A stretch of DNA of 64,000 nucleotides. Origin: JACCZR01 sp963830065 (GTDB lineage: Bacteria > Actinomycetota > Thermoleophilia > Solirubrobacterales > Thermoleophilaceae). The stretch lies in NCBI GenBank assembly GCA_963830065.1, contig CAWHLA010000002.1:8216-72215 (forward strand), read 5' to 3'. The notes beneath the pieces were generated by a model. It did no database searches. It saw nothing but the letters and a program-made list of their open reading frames with translations, and was not told the origin of the DNA. Positions 1-8,319 of the stretch are shown one piece after another. Numbering within the stretch: the first letter of the stretch is position 1; each line of letters begins with the position of its first letter. Made by a program: the position numbers and the translations under genes.

Positions 1-909
1 CTGCTTCTTCTCAGGGGACAGAACGAACTCGGTGGTCCCGACATCGTCGGCGTCCACCGCCAGCGTGCGCACCCTCGTCGAGTGCGATACGAAGCGCTCG
101 TCCCAGGCTTCTTGGGCGGTGGCAAAAATGTCGGCGCCGAAACGAAGCGGCCACGGCACGAGACCCCGCATCTTCTCGAGACCCGGGGCGAGGCCGCGGC
201 CGCCTATGAGCGTAAAGCCGAACGTCGGTCGCGCCGGGGGCCGGTGGAGCGTGTTCGGATCCACGTCGAAGAGCCACACTGGGAAGTTCGACAGCGTCCC
301 GCCGTCAATGATCACCGACCGCCCGGTGTCCCTGTGGTCGAGCTCCACCGGTTCGAAGAAATACGGAATCGACATGCTCATCCGAGCGGCGCTGGCGATT
401 GGGAAACCGTCGGGGTCGATGAGGGAAGCCTTGCCGGGCAGCTTGTAACGAACAAGGTCATCCGGAAGCACCAAGAGGTCGCGGTTGGTCACGTCGACGG
501 CGATCAACTTCAGTCGCCAGTCGCGGGCCTGGCCGCCCTCAGGGGGCTTGCTCACCTGCGAGAAAGTCGCCCCGCCCAGCACGCCATCGAACCAGCGCTC
601 GAACGCGTCACCCTTCGCCAGGCCATGACTACGTAGGAGGTTCCCCAGGCCAAGGAGCTTGCTTCCCCGGGGGAAGTCCTGGAACTCCGAGAAGTCGGTT
701 TGGTCGAGCAGGCGGGCCATCTGGCGAGCGTCGTGGTCGAGCGCCAGGTAGCAGGCGATGATCGCGCCGGCGCTCGCCCCCGCAACGTTGACCCACTTGT
801 GCACCGGCTTGGTGGGGTGTTCGGCAAACCCCTCGAGGGCGGCAGCGATCGCTATGCCCTTCACACCTCCGCCCCGGAACACCCCATCTGCCTCGTCTAT
901 CCAATCCAT
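1..909 (-). CDS. Patatin-like phospholipase, C-terminus cut by window edge
   Basis: The frame is open from ATG at 909 to the window edge, giving 303 residues without a stop. It has the patatin oxyanion motif GGGVKG (residues 13-18), the nucleophile elbow GASAG with Ser46, and the catalytic-dyad motif IIDGG with Asp202. Patatin enzymes hydrolyse acyl ester bonds of lipids with a Ser-Asp dyad. No signal peptide is visible, so it is probably cytoplasmic. It starts 25 bp after the DyP peroxidase stop and is the last visible gene of that operon, so lipid or lipid-peroxide turnover is a reasonable inferred role. The true C-terminus is unknown. Confidence 0.85.
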   Translation of the reverse strand, partial: MDWIDEADGVFRGGGVKGIAIAAALEGFAEHPTKPVHKWVNVAGASAGAIIACYLALDHDARQMARLLDQTDFSEFQDFPRGSKLLGLGNLLRSHGLAKGDAFERWFDGVLGGATFSQVSKPPEGGQARDWRLKLIAVDVTNRDLLVLPDDLVRYKLPGKASLIDPDGFPIASAARMSMSIPYFFEPVELDHRDTGRSVIIDGGTLSNFPVWLFDVDPNTLHRPPARPTFGFTLIGGRGLAPGLEKMRGLVPWPLRFGADIFATAQEAWDERFVSHSTRVRTLAVDADDVGTTEFVLSPEKKQ

Positions 910-934
910 CAGGCAGTGAACGCGGTGGACATCG

Positions 935-2308
935 TCAGTCGGTCACGCCGCCGGCGATGGCTTGCAGCGCGGTCAACCCAGGAGCGAACAAGTACTCGCC
1001 ACCGCGGGTGGTGACGAACGACGGCTGCGGGGCGAGAAAGAAGGGCGGGCGGCCAGCGACGGTCATCTTTCCGGTGCCTGCAGCGTCCCCAAGAATGAAG
1101 TCCTTGTCGAGCCCGAGGCCGAAGATGTTGCCCGAGTTCAGCCACTGCACCTGCACGCTCTCGAACTGGCGCGAGATGCTGGCGTTAAAGCAGACGAACA
1201 CCAGCCCGCGCGGTTCGCCGTCGTCGGCGGCGCCCTCGGGCAAGGGCAGTCCGTAGGGCATCCCACGGCGGATCATGCGGTGACGAAAGCTCAGCCGGCC
1301 CTCCCAGCCCAGCGCGTCACGCGGGTTGGACCGGCGGATGTGCGCTCCTAGCGGACAGCGCATGCCGTCGGGGTCGGGCCCGGCATAGCGGAAGTCGTTG
1401 GCGTTCGCGGCAAGGGGATCGAAGGGCTCGGTGGGGGCCTCGGGGGAGGTGACCATCGGTGTGCCGTCCGGCCAGCGTCCAACGATCTTGGCCCGAAGCT
1501 TCTGCTCGTCTCCGTCCTCGTAGAGCTCTGCCGCGTCACGCACGACCTGGCGAAACAGGGCGACGTCTTGGTGAAGCTGGCGCCAGACGACATACGTGCC
1601 GTTGCGGCCCAGTGGGTCAGCCGGCGCTCTGGGCAGGCGGCCGGGGTCGTCGCGGGAGTCCTCATCCGGATAGCCAAGGATGAACTCGCCGAGGGCGAGG
1701 GGCCGCCAGCGCCCATCGGCCAGCGGCACGCCGCCGCCGTTGGCGCGGTCCTCGTTGACGCCCTCGATCGCGGGCTGGGCGAAGCCGTCGGCGTAGCCGA
1801 AGTGCTCGCGCGCGCCTTCCAGCAACGCCGCGTGCTCGGCATGTAGCACTTGAATCCCGGCGGCCTTGGCCTCCTCGCTGAGGCGGTCCAGCTCGGCCTT
1901 GGTCTGCTCGCGCGTCTGGCCGTTGACCGTGAGCATGACGTGGGCCGCGCCGGTGCCCAGGCGCCCATCCCATCGATCAGGGTCGCTCTCACCCAGATCG
2001 CCGAGCAACGAGGCACGCGCGGCCATGCCCTCCTTGAACTCCTCCGAAAAAGTCTCAGCGACGTGCTCGGGCACTCCGAGGGCGAGCAGCCCTTGATAGG
2101 TGAACGCGACGTTGAGATGGGTCTCGGGCTTGGGCCCGGTCCACGACTCGTCGCTGCTTACCCGCGGGGCGATCTCCTTCAGCCACGCCCGACCCTCGGC
2201 GGCGTCGTCTACGCGGATGAAGACGTATGACGTGCAGTCGTAGGCATTGCCGTAGGCGCGCAGGATGTCGCCCTGGATATCGGCCCGATCGACGTCCGGA
2301 GTGGTCAT
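935..2308 (-). CDS. DyP-type heme peroxidase
   Basis: This 457-residue protein has the hallmarks of dye-decolourising peroxidases: the GxxDG motif as GYADG (residues 171-175, catalytic Asp174) and the proximal heme-ligand region CPLGAHIRRSNPRD with His323. The length fits the longer DyP classes. DyPs oxidise bulky phenols, dyes or lipids with H2O2. There is no Tat-type N-terminus, so it is probably cytoplasmic. Its ATG overlaps the stop of the CxxCH gene by 4 bp (ATGA), indicating translational coupling, and a patatin lipase follows 25 bp downstream. The family call is firm. The substrate is not. Confidence 0.93.
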   Translation of the reverse strand: MTTPDVDRADIQGDILRAYGNAYDCTSYVFIRVDDAAEGRAWLKEIAPRVSSDESWTGPKPETHLNVAFTYQGLLALGVPEHVAETFSEEFKEGMAARASLLGDLGESDPDRWDGRLGTGAAHVMLTVNGQTREQTKAELDRLSEEAKAAGIQVLHAEHAALLEGAREHFGYADGFAQPAIEGVNEDRANGGGVPLADGRWRPLALGEFILGYPDEDSRDDPGRLPRAPADPLGRNGTYVVWRQLHQDVALFRQVVRDAAELYEDGDEQKLRAKIVGRWPDGTPMVTSPEAPTEPFDPLAANANDFRYAGPDPDGMRCPLGAHIRRSNPRDALGWEGRLSFRHRMIRRGMPYGLPLPEGAADDGEPRGLVFVCFNASISRQFESVQVQWLNSGNIFGLGLDKDFILGDAAGTGKMTVAGRPPFFLAPQPSFVTTRGGEYLFAPGLTALQAIAGGVTD

Positions 2309-2871
2309 GTGCGACCGAGCTCTGCCTCGAAGGCGACGCGCAGCTGCCCCGGCGACATTGACTGGCCCCGCACGGCGAGGTCAATCACCCTGTCGCGGTT
2401 GTTGAGTGCATCGCGCACTTTCGGCAGGCTCGCGTCCTTGTAACCCGACACGAAGAAGCCGGAGGTGATCTGGTTGTGCAGCAGGTAGGCCTTCAGCGCC
2501 GGGCCTGAGGGGTCGTGACACCCGACGCAGCGGCCCCAGATCTCGCGGGCCTCGGTGGCCAGTTCGCGGACCACCGCGTCGAGGAACGGGTCCTGGGCGC
2601 CGTCGTAGCACGCGGTGAAGACGAGCATCGGGCAGGGCAAGCGGTCGGGTTGCTTCTCGTCCTCGGGCACCAGGTCGTCGACGATCAAGAAGCGTCCGAA
2701 GTGGGTGCCCGGCAGCCTCGCCAGCGGGCTGTCGGCCTGGGGTAGCGCCTCTAAGTAGGCCCGCAGCTCGGCGTCCCGGCCCGGCGCGACGGGGGTGATG
2801 GCCATAAAGCCGCGAGCCTGGCCCATGACGTCAGGGCCGTCGCGGAAGGTGCGCCAGTTGATCACACCCAT
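2305..2871 (-). CDS. Hypothetical CxxCH protein of the DyP operon
   Basis: The product is about 188 residues from ATG 2871. An alternative ATG at 2901 would lengthen the overlap with the upstream gene. I do not recognise the family. The one striking motif is CVGCH (Cys115, Cys118, His119), a c-type heme-attachment signature, yet there is no signal peptide for export to where cytochrome c is normally matured. CxxCH can therefore also be a metal site here. The gene lies between an unknown protein and DyP, overlapping both neighbours by 4-10 bp, so the three are almost surely co-translated. A redox-partner role for the peroxidase is inference only. Confidence 0.75.
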   Translation of the reverse strand: MGVINWRTFRDGPDVMGQARGFMAITPVAPGRDAELRAYLEALPQADSPLARLPGTHFGRFLIVDDLVPEDEKQPDRLPCPMLVFTACYDGAQDPFLDAVVRELATEAREIWGRCVGCHDPSGPALKAYLLHNQITSGFFVSGYKDASLPKVRDALNNRDRVIDLAVRGQSMSPGQLRVAFEAELGRT

Positions 2872-3374
2872 CGCTGCACCTTGGTGAGGAACTGATCCCA
2901 CTCGCGCGCGAAGTCGTCGTCGTCAAGGCCTTCCGTGCGGCGCTTGAACTCCTCGAGCTCAGCGTCAAGCTTCAGCGCGCCGTTGATCATGGTGGTGGTG
3001 GCCTCGGGGTAGGCCGAGTGGAAGTGGCTGGCTTCGACCTCGTGCCGCTTGATGTATTCCTTGAACGGAGCGGTGGGTAGCGGCCTGGGAAACCCGAAGG
3101 AGCTGCCCCAGAACAGAGTCATGCCGCGGGTGAGGATGTGCGAGAAGGCATCGATGTACTCCTCCCAGCCGCCGTTGAAGTTGCTCTCAAAGAACAGCTG
3201 CGGGTGCTTGAGCTTCCCCTCTTGCTGCGGCGGGCCGTTGTAGGGCAGCTCGCGGATGAGGTTCCAGCGGGCGAAGTGGATGAACGACAGCTCCGCCAGC
3301 GTGTGTATCTGGGCCGGATATAGCCGCGCGTACAGAAACAGCGCAGGCAAGAACCCGCGGCCCCACCACTTCAC
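2862..3374 (-). CDS. Hypothetical protein, first gene of the DyP operon
   Basis: From GTG 3374 the product is 170 residues, rich in aromatic residues and acidic at the C-terminus. I do not recognise a named domain, though the segment FNGGWEEYIDAF resembles small proteins I recall beside DyP genes. The reading frame stays open upstream to 3485, and that extra stretch (about 37 codons) reads like real protein (ASRNVDGQAIAITVFSAV) but has no ATG, GTG or TTG. The true start may be lost to an indel, or the gene may be truncated at its 5' end. The gene overlaps the next gene by 10 bp. Confidence 0.65.
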   Translation of the reverse strand: MKWWGRGFLPALFLYARLYPAQIHTLAELSFIHFARWNLIRELPYNGPPQQEGKLKHPQLFFESNFNGGWEEYIDAFSHILTRGMTLFWGSSFGFPRPLPTAPFKEYIKRHEVEASHFHSAYPEATTTMINGALKLDAELEEFKRRTEGLDDDDFAREWDQFLTKVQRWV

Positions 3375-3709
3375 AGCACTGAAGACCGTGATCGCAATGG
3401 CCTGGCCGTCAACGTTGCGCGAGGCCGTGCCCGTCCCGGTGACGGGACCATCGGTGACTAGTGAATCGGCCAGCGGAGCGCGAACCTACGCGAGCGGGCC
3501 GACCGCGGTCAAGCCCAGCCGCCTGTGGCCTCCGGCCCGGCCACTGGCCGCCCGAGCACTTGCATGGGGACCCGCGCGAAGCGCATAGGGAGTCGCCGGC
3601 GAAGCTGTGCGGCACGTGCATTTCGCGGACAATTTCTTGCAGCTCTTGCGTCGCGCGAATCGAATGGAGAAAGTTGCGTCGGCGCCCAAAAACGACACCG
3701 GAGGCCCTC

Positions 3710-4492
3710 TTGCGCTACCGACCCATCGACGACGACCCCCAGGACGGCAGGCTCGGGCGCTTCATCCCCGACGACTGGGAGCACGTCGAGAGCTACCCCC
3801 TGAGCGCGCTGTCAGAAGACGAGCGTCCCAAGCAGGTTCCGGTGGTGATCGGGGTCAACTGGTACAGCGCCTTCGACGACCCCGAGGTTGACGAGGAAAG
3901 TGGCGAGCACTTCGTTGCGCGCGGGGGCACTTCTTCTCTCGGCCAAATCCGCGGCGGTCACTGCGTCTGCCTGGAGCCGGGCGGTGAGCCCGACACCGAG
4001 GAGTGGTGGGAGTTCTACGACCAGGGTGCGGAGGGCGCGTGCGTGGGCTTCGGCTGGTCGCGCTGCATGACGCTGCTCAACGACGGCAAGCTCTACACCG
4101 CACGCTGGCTGTGGGACCGCTCCAAGGAGCTCGACCAGTGGGAGGAGACCAACCCGGGCGACGACAACGGGACCTCGGTACGCACGGCGGGCGGGGTGCT
4201 GCGCAAGTCTGGCCACGTCTCCTGGCAGGACGAGCACTCCGACGACGACCACACCGAGCGTGCCGGCTATGCGGCCGAGCGCGACGAGGGCATCCAGCGC
4301 TTTCGCTGGGCGCGCTCGGTCGATGACGTGCATCACGTGCTCGGCAACGACCGCGCCGACGAGCTGGGCGCGATCCCGTTCCTCAACTCCTGGGGACGAC
4401 AGGGCTACCCGCACCGCACGTGGATGCCCGACGAGGTGCTGGAGCGGCTGATGGAGGAGGAGGGCGAGGTGGCGGTGCCGACGGATCGGTAA
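3710..4492 (+). CDS. Papain-like (C1 family) cysteine peptidase-like protein
   Basis: I chose TTG 3710 because GGAGG sits 5 bp upstream (3700-3704) and the sequence before it has no protein-like character. The product is 260 residues. DQGAEGACVGF carries a Gln105-Cys111 pair like the papain oxyanion Gln and nucleophile, and FLNSWG (Asn226) matches the papain Asn motif. The histidine is uncertain: HH at 208-209 has the normal spacing to Asn226, while GGHCV (His84) lies before the Cys. No signal peptide or propeptide is visible. The gene is divergent from the DyP operon. It could be an active cytoplasmic peptidase or an inactive relative. Confidence 0.7.
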   Translation: MRYRPIDDDPQDGRLGRFIPDDWEHVESYPLSALSEDERPKQVPVVIGVNWYSAFDDPEVDEESGEHFVARGGTSSLGQIRGGHCVCLEPGGEPDTEEWWEFYDQGAEGACVGFGWSRCMTLLNDGKLYTARWLWDRSKELDQWEETNPGDDNGTSVRTAGGVLRKSGHVSWQDEHSDDDHTERAGYAAERDEGIQRFRWARSVDDVHHVLGNDRADELGAIPFLNSWGRQGYPHRTWMPDEVLERLMEEEGEVAVPTDR

Positions 4493-4527
4493 GGATCCGG
4501 GGCAATCGCGAAAGGGAGGCGGTAACT

Positions 4528-4998
4528 GTGGGTCATGGACCGTTCCAGAGCCGGGGCCCGACCGGAGAAGACCCTCCAACCGAACCGGTCGCCGCATCGG
4601 GGCAGCCCAGCGGACCGGGACCGCCCGAGAACGGCAGTGCGACACCGGAGGCCAACCATTGGTCCGAAGGCCTGCGGGTAGTGGGTGGCCTCGCCGCGGT
4701 GGTCGTGGGCGTGATCGCCGTGCTCGGGATAGCGATCGCCGCGCTGATAGAAGGCAGCCAGACAGCCGCGACCATCGCCGGCTCGACGTCAGGCGTGGTG
4801 GGGGCGATCGTCGGGGCCTACTTCGGCGTGAAGGTGGGCACCGATCAAGCCAAGACCGCCCTGCACACCGCCCAGCAGGAGTCTGCGACAAAGGACAGGA
4901 ACGCGGCCAAGGCTCAGGTCTACGCCCTCAACGTGGCGACCGACGACGCGGCGACGGTGGAGGCCGCAGCTGAGAAGGCGGCTCGAGCGGTCAGCTAA
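4528..4998 (+). CDS. Small membrane protein with Pro-rich N-terminus
   Basis: GTG 4528 is preceded by GGGAGG with 8 bp spacing. An upstream start would run into the peptidase gene. The 156-residue product has a disordered Pro/Gly/Glu-rich stretch (about residues 1-45), then two hydrophobic segments (about 52-75 and 82-100) separated by a short polar turn, and an Ala/Lys-rich C-terminal helix that could be a coiled coil. I do not recognise a family. It is likely an integral membrane protein with a helical cytoplasmic tail. It follows the peptidase gene by 35 bp and could share its transcript. Confidence 0.6.
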   Translation: MGHGPFQSRGPTGEDPPTEPVAASGQPSGPGPPENGSATPEANHWSEGLRVVGGLAAVVVGVIAVLGIAIAALIEGSQTAATIAGSTSGVVGAIVGAYFGVKVGTDQAKTALHTAQQESATKDRNAAKAQVYALNVATDDAATVEAAAEKAARAVS

Positions 4999-5067
4999 GG
5001 CCATGGGTTGTGGCCGTTGGATAGCGCCCCTCGGGCGGCGGCTGCGCCTCGGTAGCTTGACCTCGCC

Positions 5068-5463
5068 GTGAGTACCGACGCAGAACTGCTCCAGCGCCAC
5101 TGCCCGGCGCTTAGCTACGACGCCCAGGAGCCCTACCGCGCCATCTCGGCGGCCTCGATGACCGACCACCCGGGCAATCTGCTCGAGCGCGCGCCGCGGC
5201 GCCGCGGCAGCCAGCTGTACGTCACCGTCCACGATCCCGAGCAGCCTGAGGTGGTCCTGCTGAGCAGCGCGCTGTCGATCAAGGGACGGTCGGGCGAAGT
5301 CGAGTTGCTGCTTCCGCACGCTGTCGATCGGTGCCTGGCTCGGGCGTCGGCGTTCAATCCGCCTCTGCGCACACGTGAAGAGCTCGCCTACTTCCGGTTG
5401 TTCGCAGAGCGCTTGCCCGGCGTGCGGGCGCAGGACACGGTAGGCCGGTTCGTCGAGGCGTAA
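5068..5463 (+). CDS. Hypothetical protein, possibly an N-terminal fragment
   Basis: GTG 5068 opens a 131-residue frame. The N-terminus (LLQRHCPALSYDAQEPYRA) resembles the first residues of some long secreted actinobacterial proteins I recall, in which a phrase of this kind is followed by several hundred more residues. If so, this is a shortened relative. No membrane segment or catalytic motif is visible. The C-terminal third is ordinary and ends in a clear stop. Function unknown. The gene stands alone between a membrane protein and the DUF1269 gene. Confidence 0.5.
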   Translation: MSTDAELLQRHCPALSYDAQEPYRAISAASMTDHPGNLLERAPRRRGSQLYVTVHDPEQPEVVLLSSALSIKGRSGEVELLLPHAVDRCLARASAFNPPLRTREELAYFRLFAERLPGVRAQDTVGRFVEA

Positions 5464-5534
5464 CCCGGCCGGGGCCCCTGCGGTCCCCAGAGTGTGACAG
5501 GGTGGCGCCTCCCACGATTAAGGAGAATCCCCAG

Positions 5535-6020
5535 TTGAGTGACCTTGTAGCGATCGCGTACGACGACCTGCCCACGGCCCAGGAAGTGGCTTCCAACCTC
5601 GGCGAAGCCGTGAAGGCCCACCAGATCGAGGTCGAGGACGTCGTGGTCGTCGAGCGTCGCGAGGACGGCAAGGTCAAGCTCCACCAGCCCTCGCTCGCCG
5701 GCATCGGCGCCGCCAGCGGCGCCCTGTGGGGCGGCCTGATCGGCCTGCTCTTCCTGGCACCGCTTGTCGGGATGGCGTTCGGCGCGGCCGGTGGCGCGCT
5801 GGGTGGGGCGGCCACCGACAGCGGCGTTGACGACGAGTTCATGAAGCGCCTTGGCAGCGAGCTCGACCCGGGCAAAGCCGCGCTGATCGTGCTCATCCGG
5901 AAGATGTCCGCGGACAAGGTGCTCCCCGAGATCAAGATCCCCGGCACGGTCATCCAGACCTCGTTGAGCAACGAGGACGAGAGCGCCCTCCAAGCGGCGC
6001 TCGACAACGCCCGCGCCTGA
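5535..6020 (+). CDS. DUF1269 family membrane-associated protein
   Basis: The TTG at 5535 has AAGGAG nine bases upstream and begins the product with SDLVAIAYDD, which matches the usual DUF1269 N-terminus. A GTG at 5502 is a less likely start. The 161-residue protein has the family layout: an N-terminal alpha/beta domain (about 1-60), a Gly/Ala-rich hydrophobic hairpin (about 62-100, GALWGGLIGLLFLAPLVG), then a second small domain ending in a Glu/Asp-rich tail. The biochemical role of the family is not established. It is likely membrane-linked and often stress-associated. Confidence 0.85.
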   Translation: MSDLVAIAYDDLPTAQEVASNLGEAVKAHQIEVEDVVVVERREDGKVKLHQPSLAGIGAASGALWGGLIGLLFLAPLVGMAFGAAGGALGGAATDSGVDDEFMKRLGSELDPGKAALIVLIRKMSADKVLPEIKIPGTVIQTSLSNEDESALQAALDNARA

Positions 6021-6763
6021 CCCCGGGGCGAGACAGATGCTGCGACGCATAACCGACATGCCCGCGGGCACGTGGGCTTCGAAGACCCTGAGGGAGTCAC
6101 CCATGAGATCCGTCCGAAGGGGAAGCAGGCTGGCACCCGGACCCCGAGTCCGACCACGGCGTGGTCTGTCCGGGCTGCATCATCGGCGAGGAGCGCCGGG
6201 AAGCGGCCAGGATCACGAGCTAGTCGTCCGGAGCCTGTACGGCGAGTTCGACTGACCACCACCACGCCCGAATTGGCCCCAGCCCGGCAGGGCGTGGGAG
6301 GCCGCTGTCGAAGGTTCCACCTGCGCCGGGTGGCTCGGGCGAAAGAGCTTGGCCGCTTGCCAATCCAAACCCCGCACACCGGAGGCGGTCAACCGGACCG
6401 CCCGGCGCACGGTGAATCACCAGGGCTGACCGGCCCCGGCCCGGGTGAAGGCATGGACCGGGGCCCGCACCCGGGCGCCCCGGCGGCTCGGCCGCCTATT
6501 CGGGAGCGACAGCGGCGGCTCGGCCGTCGATTCCCTCCCGGCTTCCGAGCGGCATTCCTGCTCGGCGCCGAGAACGCGCGCGATGACTCGCGGTGATCTA
6601 AGACATACGATCCGCCATGCGCATGCGGCTCGGGCCGATGACCGATCGCGACGAGTCCGACCTCGCTCTCGCGATAAACCGCAACCTCGGGGCGCGGGTC
6701 GCGTTGTAACGAGCGGCACCAGGCCACAGGCCTGCACACCTGCACACCACCAGAAAGGTCCGC
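6021..6763 (+). other. Gap with short coding remnants
   Basis: No intact gene of convincing length lies here. Around 6070-6223 two plus-strand frames each look protein-like: one reads GFEDPEGVTHEIRPKGK and the other, ending at TAG 6221, reads DHGVVCPGCIIGEERREAA with a CxxC pair. This suggests a small zinc-ribbon-type protein broken by an indel. A 30-codon frame from ATG 6617 to TAA 6709 is also possible but unsupported. The remainder, including GC-rich repeats near 6470-6530, shows nothing I can name. Confidence 0.3.
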
Positions 6764-7435
6764 TTGAACCGCATCTTCCTCATCGTTGGCGCGCTCACGG
6801 TCGCCATCGTCCTGCCCGCCGCAGCGCAGGCCAGCCACAAGCCCGGTCATCAAGGTGGACCGGGGAACGCGGAGACACTGAGCGTCGGCGCGACGCCGAA
6901 CCCGATCGTCTTCGGTCGTAGCACGGTGCTCTCCGGCCGACTGACCGGAAACAACAAGGCTGGTCGGACCGTGCGCCTGGACGGCGCGCCCTACCCGTAT
7001 ACGAGCTTCGTCAACAACATCGCCACGACCACCACGAGCTCGAACGGGGGCTTCTCCTTTGCGCGCCGCCCGCGACTGAACACGCGTTATCGCGTGAGCG
7101 TCGGTGCTCTCGTCAGCTCGACCGTCGACGTGCTGGTCCGCCAGCGGGTGAGCCTGTACCTGAGTGACAGCACCCCTCGTCGCGGGCAGTTGGTTCGCTT
7201 CTCGGGGCGCTCGTGCCCGACGCACGACGGCGCGGTCGTGTCCATCCAGAAGCGCACCAGCACGGGTAGCTTCCGCACGGTGCGCCGTACGCGCCTGCGC
7301 GACGCCAGCCGGTGCTCGGTGTACTCGCGCCGGCTGCGGATCTTCAGGGACGGGGTCTTCCGCACCGTCGTCGCCCGCGACGGCGATCACGCCCGAGGGT
7401 TCAGCCGCCGGCGTTCAGTCGACGCCCACCGCTAG
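6764..7435 (+). CDS. Secreted protein with Ig-like domain
   Basis: The start is TTG 6764, preceded by GAAAGG. The 223-residue product begins with a Sec signal peptide (NRIFLIVGALTVAIVLPAAAQA, cleavage probably after AQA at about residue 23). The rest is a beta-rich secreted region with bacterial Ig-like phrases: TVLSGRLTG, GRTVRLDG and the phrase NGGFSFARRPRLNTRYRVSV, typical of actinobacterial repeats near extracellular enzymes. A second module holds a probable disulfide pair (CPTHDG and SRCSVYSRR). There is no catalytic motif. It is likely a cell-surface or extracellular protein. It converges with the RTX-like remnant. Confidence 0.7.
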   Translation: MNRIFLIVGALTVAIVLPAAAQASHKPGHQGGPGNAETLSVGATPNPIVFGRSTVLSGRLTGNNKAGRTVRLDGAPYPYTSFVNNIATTTTSSNGGFSFARRPRLNTRYRVSVGALVSSTVDVLVRQRVSLYLSDSTPRRGQLVRFSGRSCPTHDGAVVSIQKRTSTGSFRTVRRTRLRDASRCSVYSRRLRIFRDGVFRTVVARDGDHARGFSRRRSVDAHR

Positions 7436-8258
7436 AGCGAAAGACGCCAGGGACGCCCGGCGAGGGCGTCCCTGGCGAACTCGGACGTCAGCCGCGACGG
7501 GGCAGTAAGAGACCGGCTTTTTTCAGAGGCCGGCCGGTGGACAAGGTTCTCGGCGCCGAAGTCGGCGACATCGAAGTTGCCGAGGCCGCTGACGCGGTCT
7601 GGGCCCGGACCCCCGTTCAGCAGGTTCTCGGCTCCGTTGCCCGTCAGCTGGTCGTTGCCCGAACCGCCCCAGACATCCTCAACGTTCGCTCCGACCGTGT
7701 CGCCCTCGCCGCTGGCCCCGTCATCACCCGGCTGGCCATCCAGGTCGACCACCACCCGGCTTGTCCGACTCGAGTAGTCGGCCAGGTCGGTCCCGGGGCC
7801 ACCGTCCAGTGAATCCGCTCCGCCACCGCTGTCCAGGACATCGTTTCCCTCGCCCGCGTCGATTGAATCGGGTCCGCCGCCGCCGCTGAGCTCGTCGTCG
7901 CCGAGACCGCCGTCGAGGTCGTTCGCACTGCCGTTACCTGTGATCGCGTCATCGCCCGCTCCGCCGGAAGCGTTCTCTATATCCGCGCCAACGGTGTCGC
8001 CTTCGCCGGCTCCGCCGCTCCCGGCGCCGCCGTCGAGGCTCACGTCGAGCGGCGCGCTGCGCTCTGAGTAGTCGACTCGGTCAGCGCCGCCGAGACCGTT
8101 CATGGCGTCGGCTCCCGCACCGCCGTCGAGCAAGTTATCCGCGCCGTTGCCCCTCAGTGTGTCGTGGCCGGAACCGCCCTCGATGTCTTCGACATCTACG
8201 TGAACCGTGTCTCGTGCCCCCGGCGCGCCGTCGGCGGAGTTGCATCCAACCGAGCGCT
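7432..8258 (-). pseudogene. RTX-like (hemolysin-type calcium-binding) repeat protein, 5'-truncated
   Basis: The frame is open from a stop at 8259 down to 7432 and is full of GGxGxD-type nonapeptide repeats (GGAGDD, GGLGDDELSGGGG, GGSGNDQLTGNGAENLLNGG), the Ca2+-binding beta-roll of RTX proteins. Longer units such as GEGDTVGADIENASGG recur every 70-80 residues. There is no signal peptide, and the only usable start before the repeats is TTG. The 3' end runs through a strong hairpin at 7445-7477. The gene therefore looks like the C-terminal remainder of a larger secreted protein. The type of repeat is certain. Whether it is expressed is doubtful. Confidence 0.65.
7445..7477. terminator. Perfect 14-bp hairpin between convergent genes
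   Basis: CGCCAGGGACGCCC (7445-7458) pairs perfectly with 7464-7477 around the loop GGCGA. It lies ten bases after the stop of the Ig-like protein. There is no T-run, which is common in high-GC actinobacterial terminators, so it may act as a terminator for the plus-strand gene or for both strands. Confidence 0.7.
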
Positions 8259-8319
8259 AGATCTTCGTCGAGCTCCGGCTACGCGCCGGGCGCTCGGTAC
8301 CGGACTTGCCGTGCCTGAC

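Noticed and set aside
7500..8200. Possible CRISPR or tandem DNA repeat
   Set aside because: The repetition comes from RTX GGxGxD protein repeats. No constant-length repeat with unique spacers is present.
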